Shown here piece by piece: positions 29,997-30,280 of a DNA stretch of 30,280 nucleotides. Every line of letters starts with the position of its first letter. Positions within the stretch are counted from its first letter, which is position 1. Position numbers and translations under genes: made by a program. Source of the stretch: Priapulus caudatus (taxonomy: Eukaryota > Priapulida > Priapulimorpha > Priapulimorphida > Priapulidae); contig NW_014577363.1 of the NCBI RefSeq assembly GCF_000485595.1, positions 123,376-153,655 of the forward strand. The letters run 5' to 3'. A model generated the notes under the pieces. The model had not been told where the DNA came from and ran no database searches. It saw only the letters and a list, made by a program, of their open reading frames with translations.

Positions 29997-30280
29997 CACA
30001 CACATACATAACACACACACACAACACACACACACACACATGTACACACACACACGCACACACACACACACACACTACACATCAGCATACACACACACAT
30101 GTACACACACCACAGGACACACCACACTACATCACACACACACGACACACACACACACACACCACACACACACACACACATCACATCACACACACACACA
30201 CCACAACATCACACATCACGATGTACACACACACGCATCACACACACTCACACACACACACCACAACACACACACACATA
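29915..30280. repeat. CA microsatellite (copy C, intron 6) to the window end
   Basis: Imperfect (CA)n with ATGTACACAC interruptions, the counterpart of 20484-20940. Confidence 0.92.

Larger units (their letters stand above)
28200..30280. repeat. segment copy C (ZP exons 5-6), noisy, truncated by the window end
   Basis: From the GT run of copy B the sequence passes through GGGGGGTGTGTG into TATACATATA and then parallels copy A from about 18760, through exon 5, the degenerate CCCTAA-type stretch (28765-28825), CA runs and exon 6, ending inside the intron 6 CA microsatellite. Confidence 0.83.

Noticed and set aside
24358-30280. A second and third ZP gene in tandem
   Set aside because: The copies lack exons 1-4 and 11, are riddled with random indels and join in simple repeats, so an assembly or polishing fault is more likely than extra genes.

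Overview
This window looks like nuclear DNA of an invertebrate animal. It has spliced genes with GT..AG introns, very dense microsatellites and minisatellites, satellite-like tandem arrays, and short runs of CCCTAA (telomere-type TTAGGG on the other strand). The phylum cannot be read with confidence. TTAGGG-type repeats argue mildly against most arthropods. I see no bacterial operons, viruses, CRISPR arrays, tRNA or rRNA.

I can support one gene, on the + strand from about 8254 to 23185. It is a large single-pass membrane protein of the zona pellucida (ZP) domain family, in 11 exons. Exon 1 (8254-8313) carries the start and the Leu-rich core of a signal peptide. Exon 2 (11608-13711) encodes about 700 residues of Gly/Tyr/Ser/Pro/Gln-rich low-complexity protein, including 14 contiguous units of exactly 21 residues. 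Exon 3 (15187-15375) is a linker. Exons 4 and 5 carry the ZP-N half. Exons 6 to 9 and the start of exon 10 carry the ZP-C half. Exon 10 continues into a basic linker with furin-like sites, and exon 11 (22989-23185) encodes the transmembrane helix and a short cytoplasmic tail. Exons 1-4 and 11 join in phase with no frame damage. The predicted protein is roughly 1,190 residues. By family it is probably an apical extracellular-matrix or cuticle-type protein that polymerises after cleavage ahead of the membrane anchor.

The segment from about 18.74 to 22.9 kb (copy A: exons 5-10) is repeated as copy B (about 24358-28195: exons 6-10) and as part of copy C (about 28200-30280: exons 5-6). The copies differ by scattered one- or few-base insertions and deletions in introns and exons alike, and their junctions fall in simple repeats. 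This looks more like unpolished long-read sequence joined through microsatellites than a functional duplication. Comparing copies explains the frameshifts in copy A: exon 5 is fully open only in copy C, and copy B gives the expected Gly-Cys junction after exon 7.

The rest is mostly repeat. Positions 1-410 and 3841-3975 are TCAC-rich. Positions 411-3840 are a noisy satellite with a period near 750 bp. GT, TA and GA microsatellites lie at 4.85-5.25, 6.05-6.34 and 7.01-7.65 kb. Intron 1 holds a 261-bp inverted-repeat element with a telomere-repeat core (8567-8827) and a 39-bp minisatellite (9492-9845). Intron 4 holds a roughly 1.75-kb array built on ACGTACGCACGTTCATGCAC-like units. Long open reading frames in these arrays (His/Thr, Val/Cys, Ser/Leu runs) are by-products of repeat composition, not genes.
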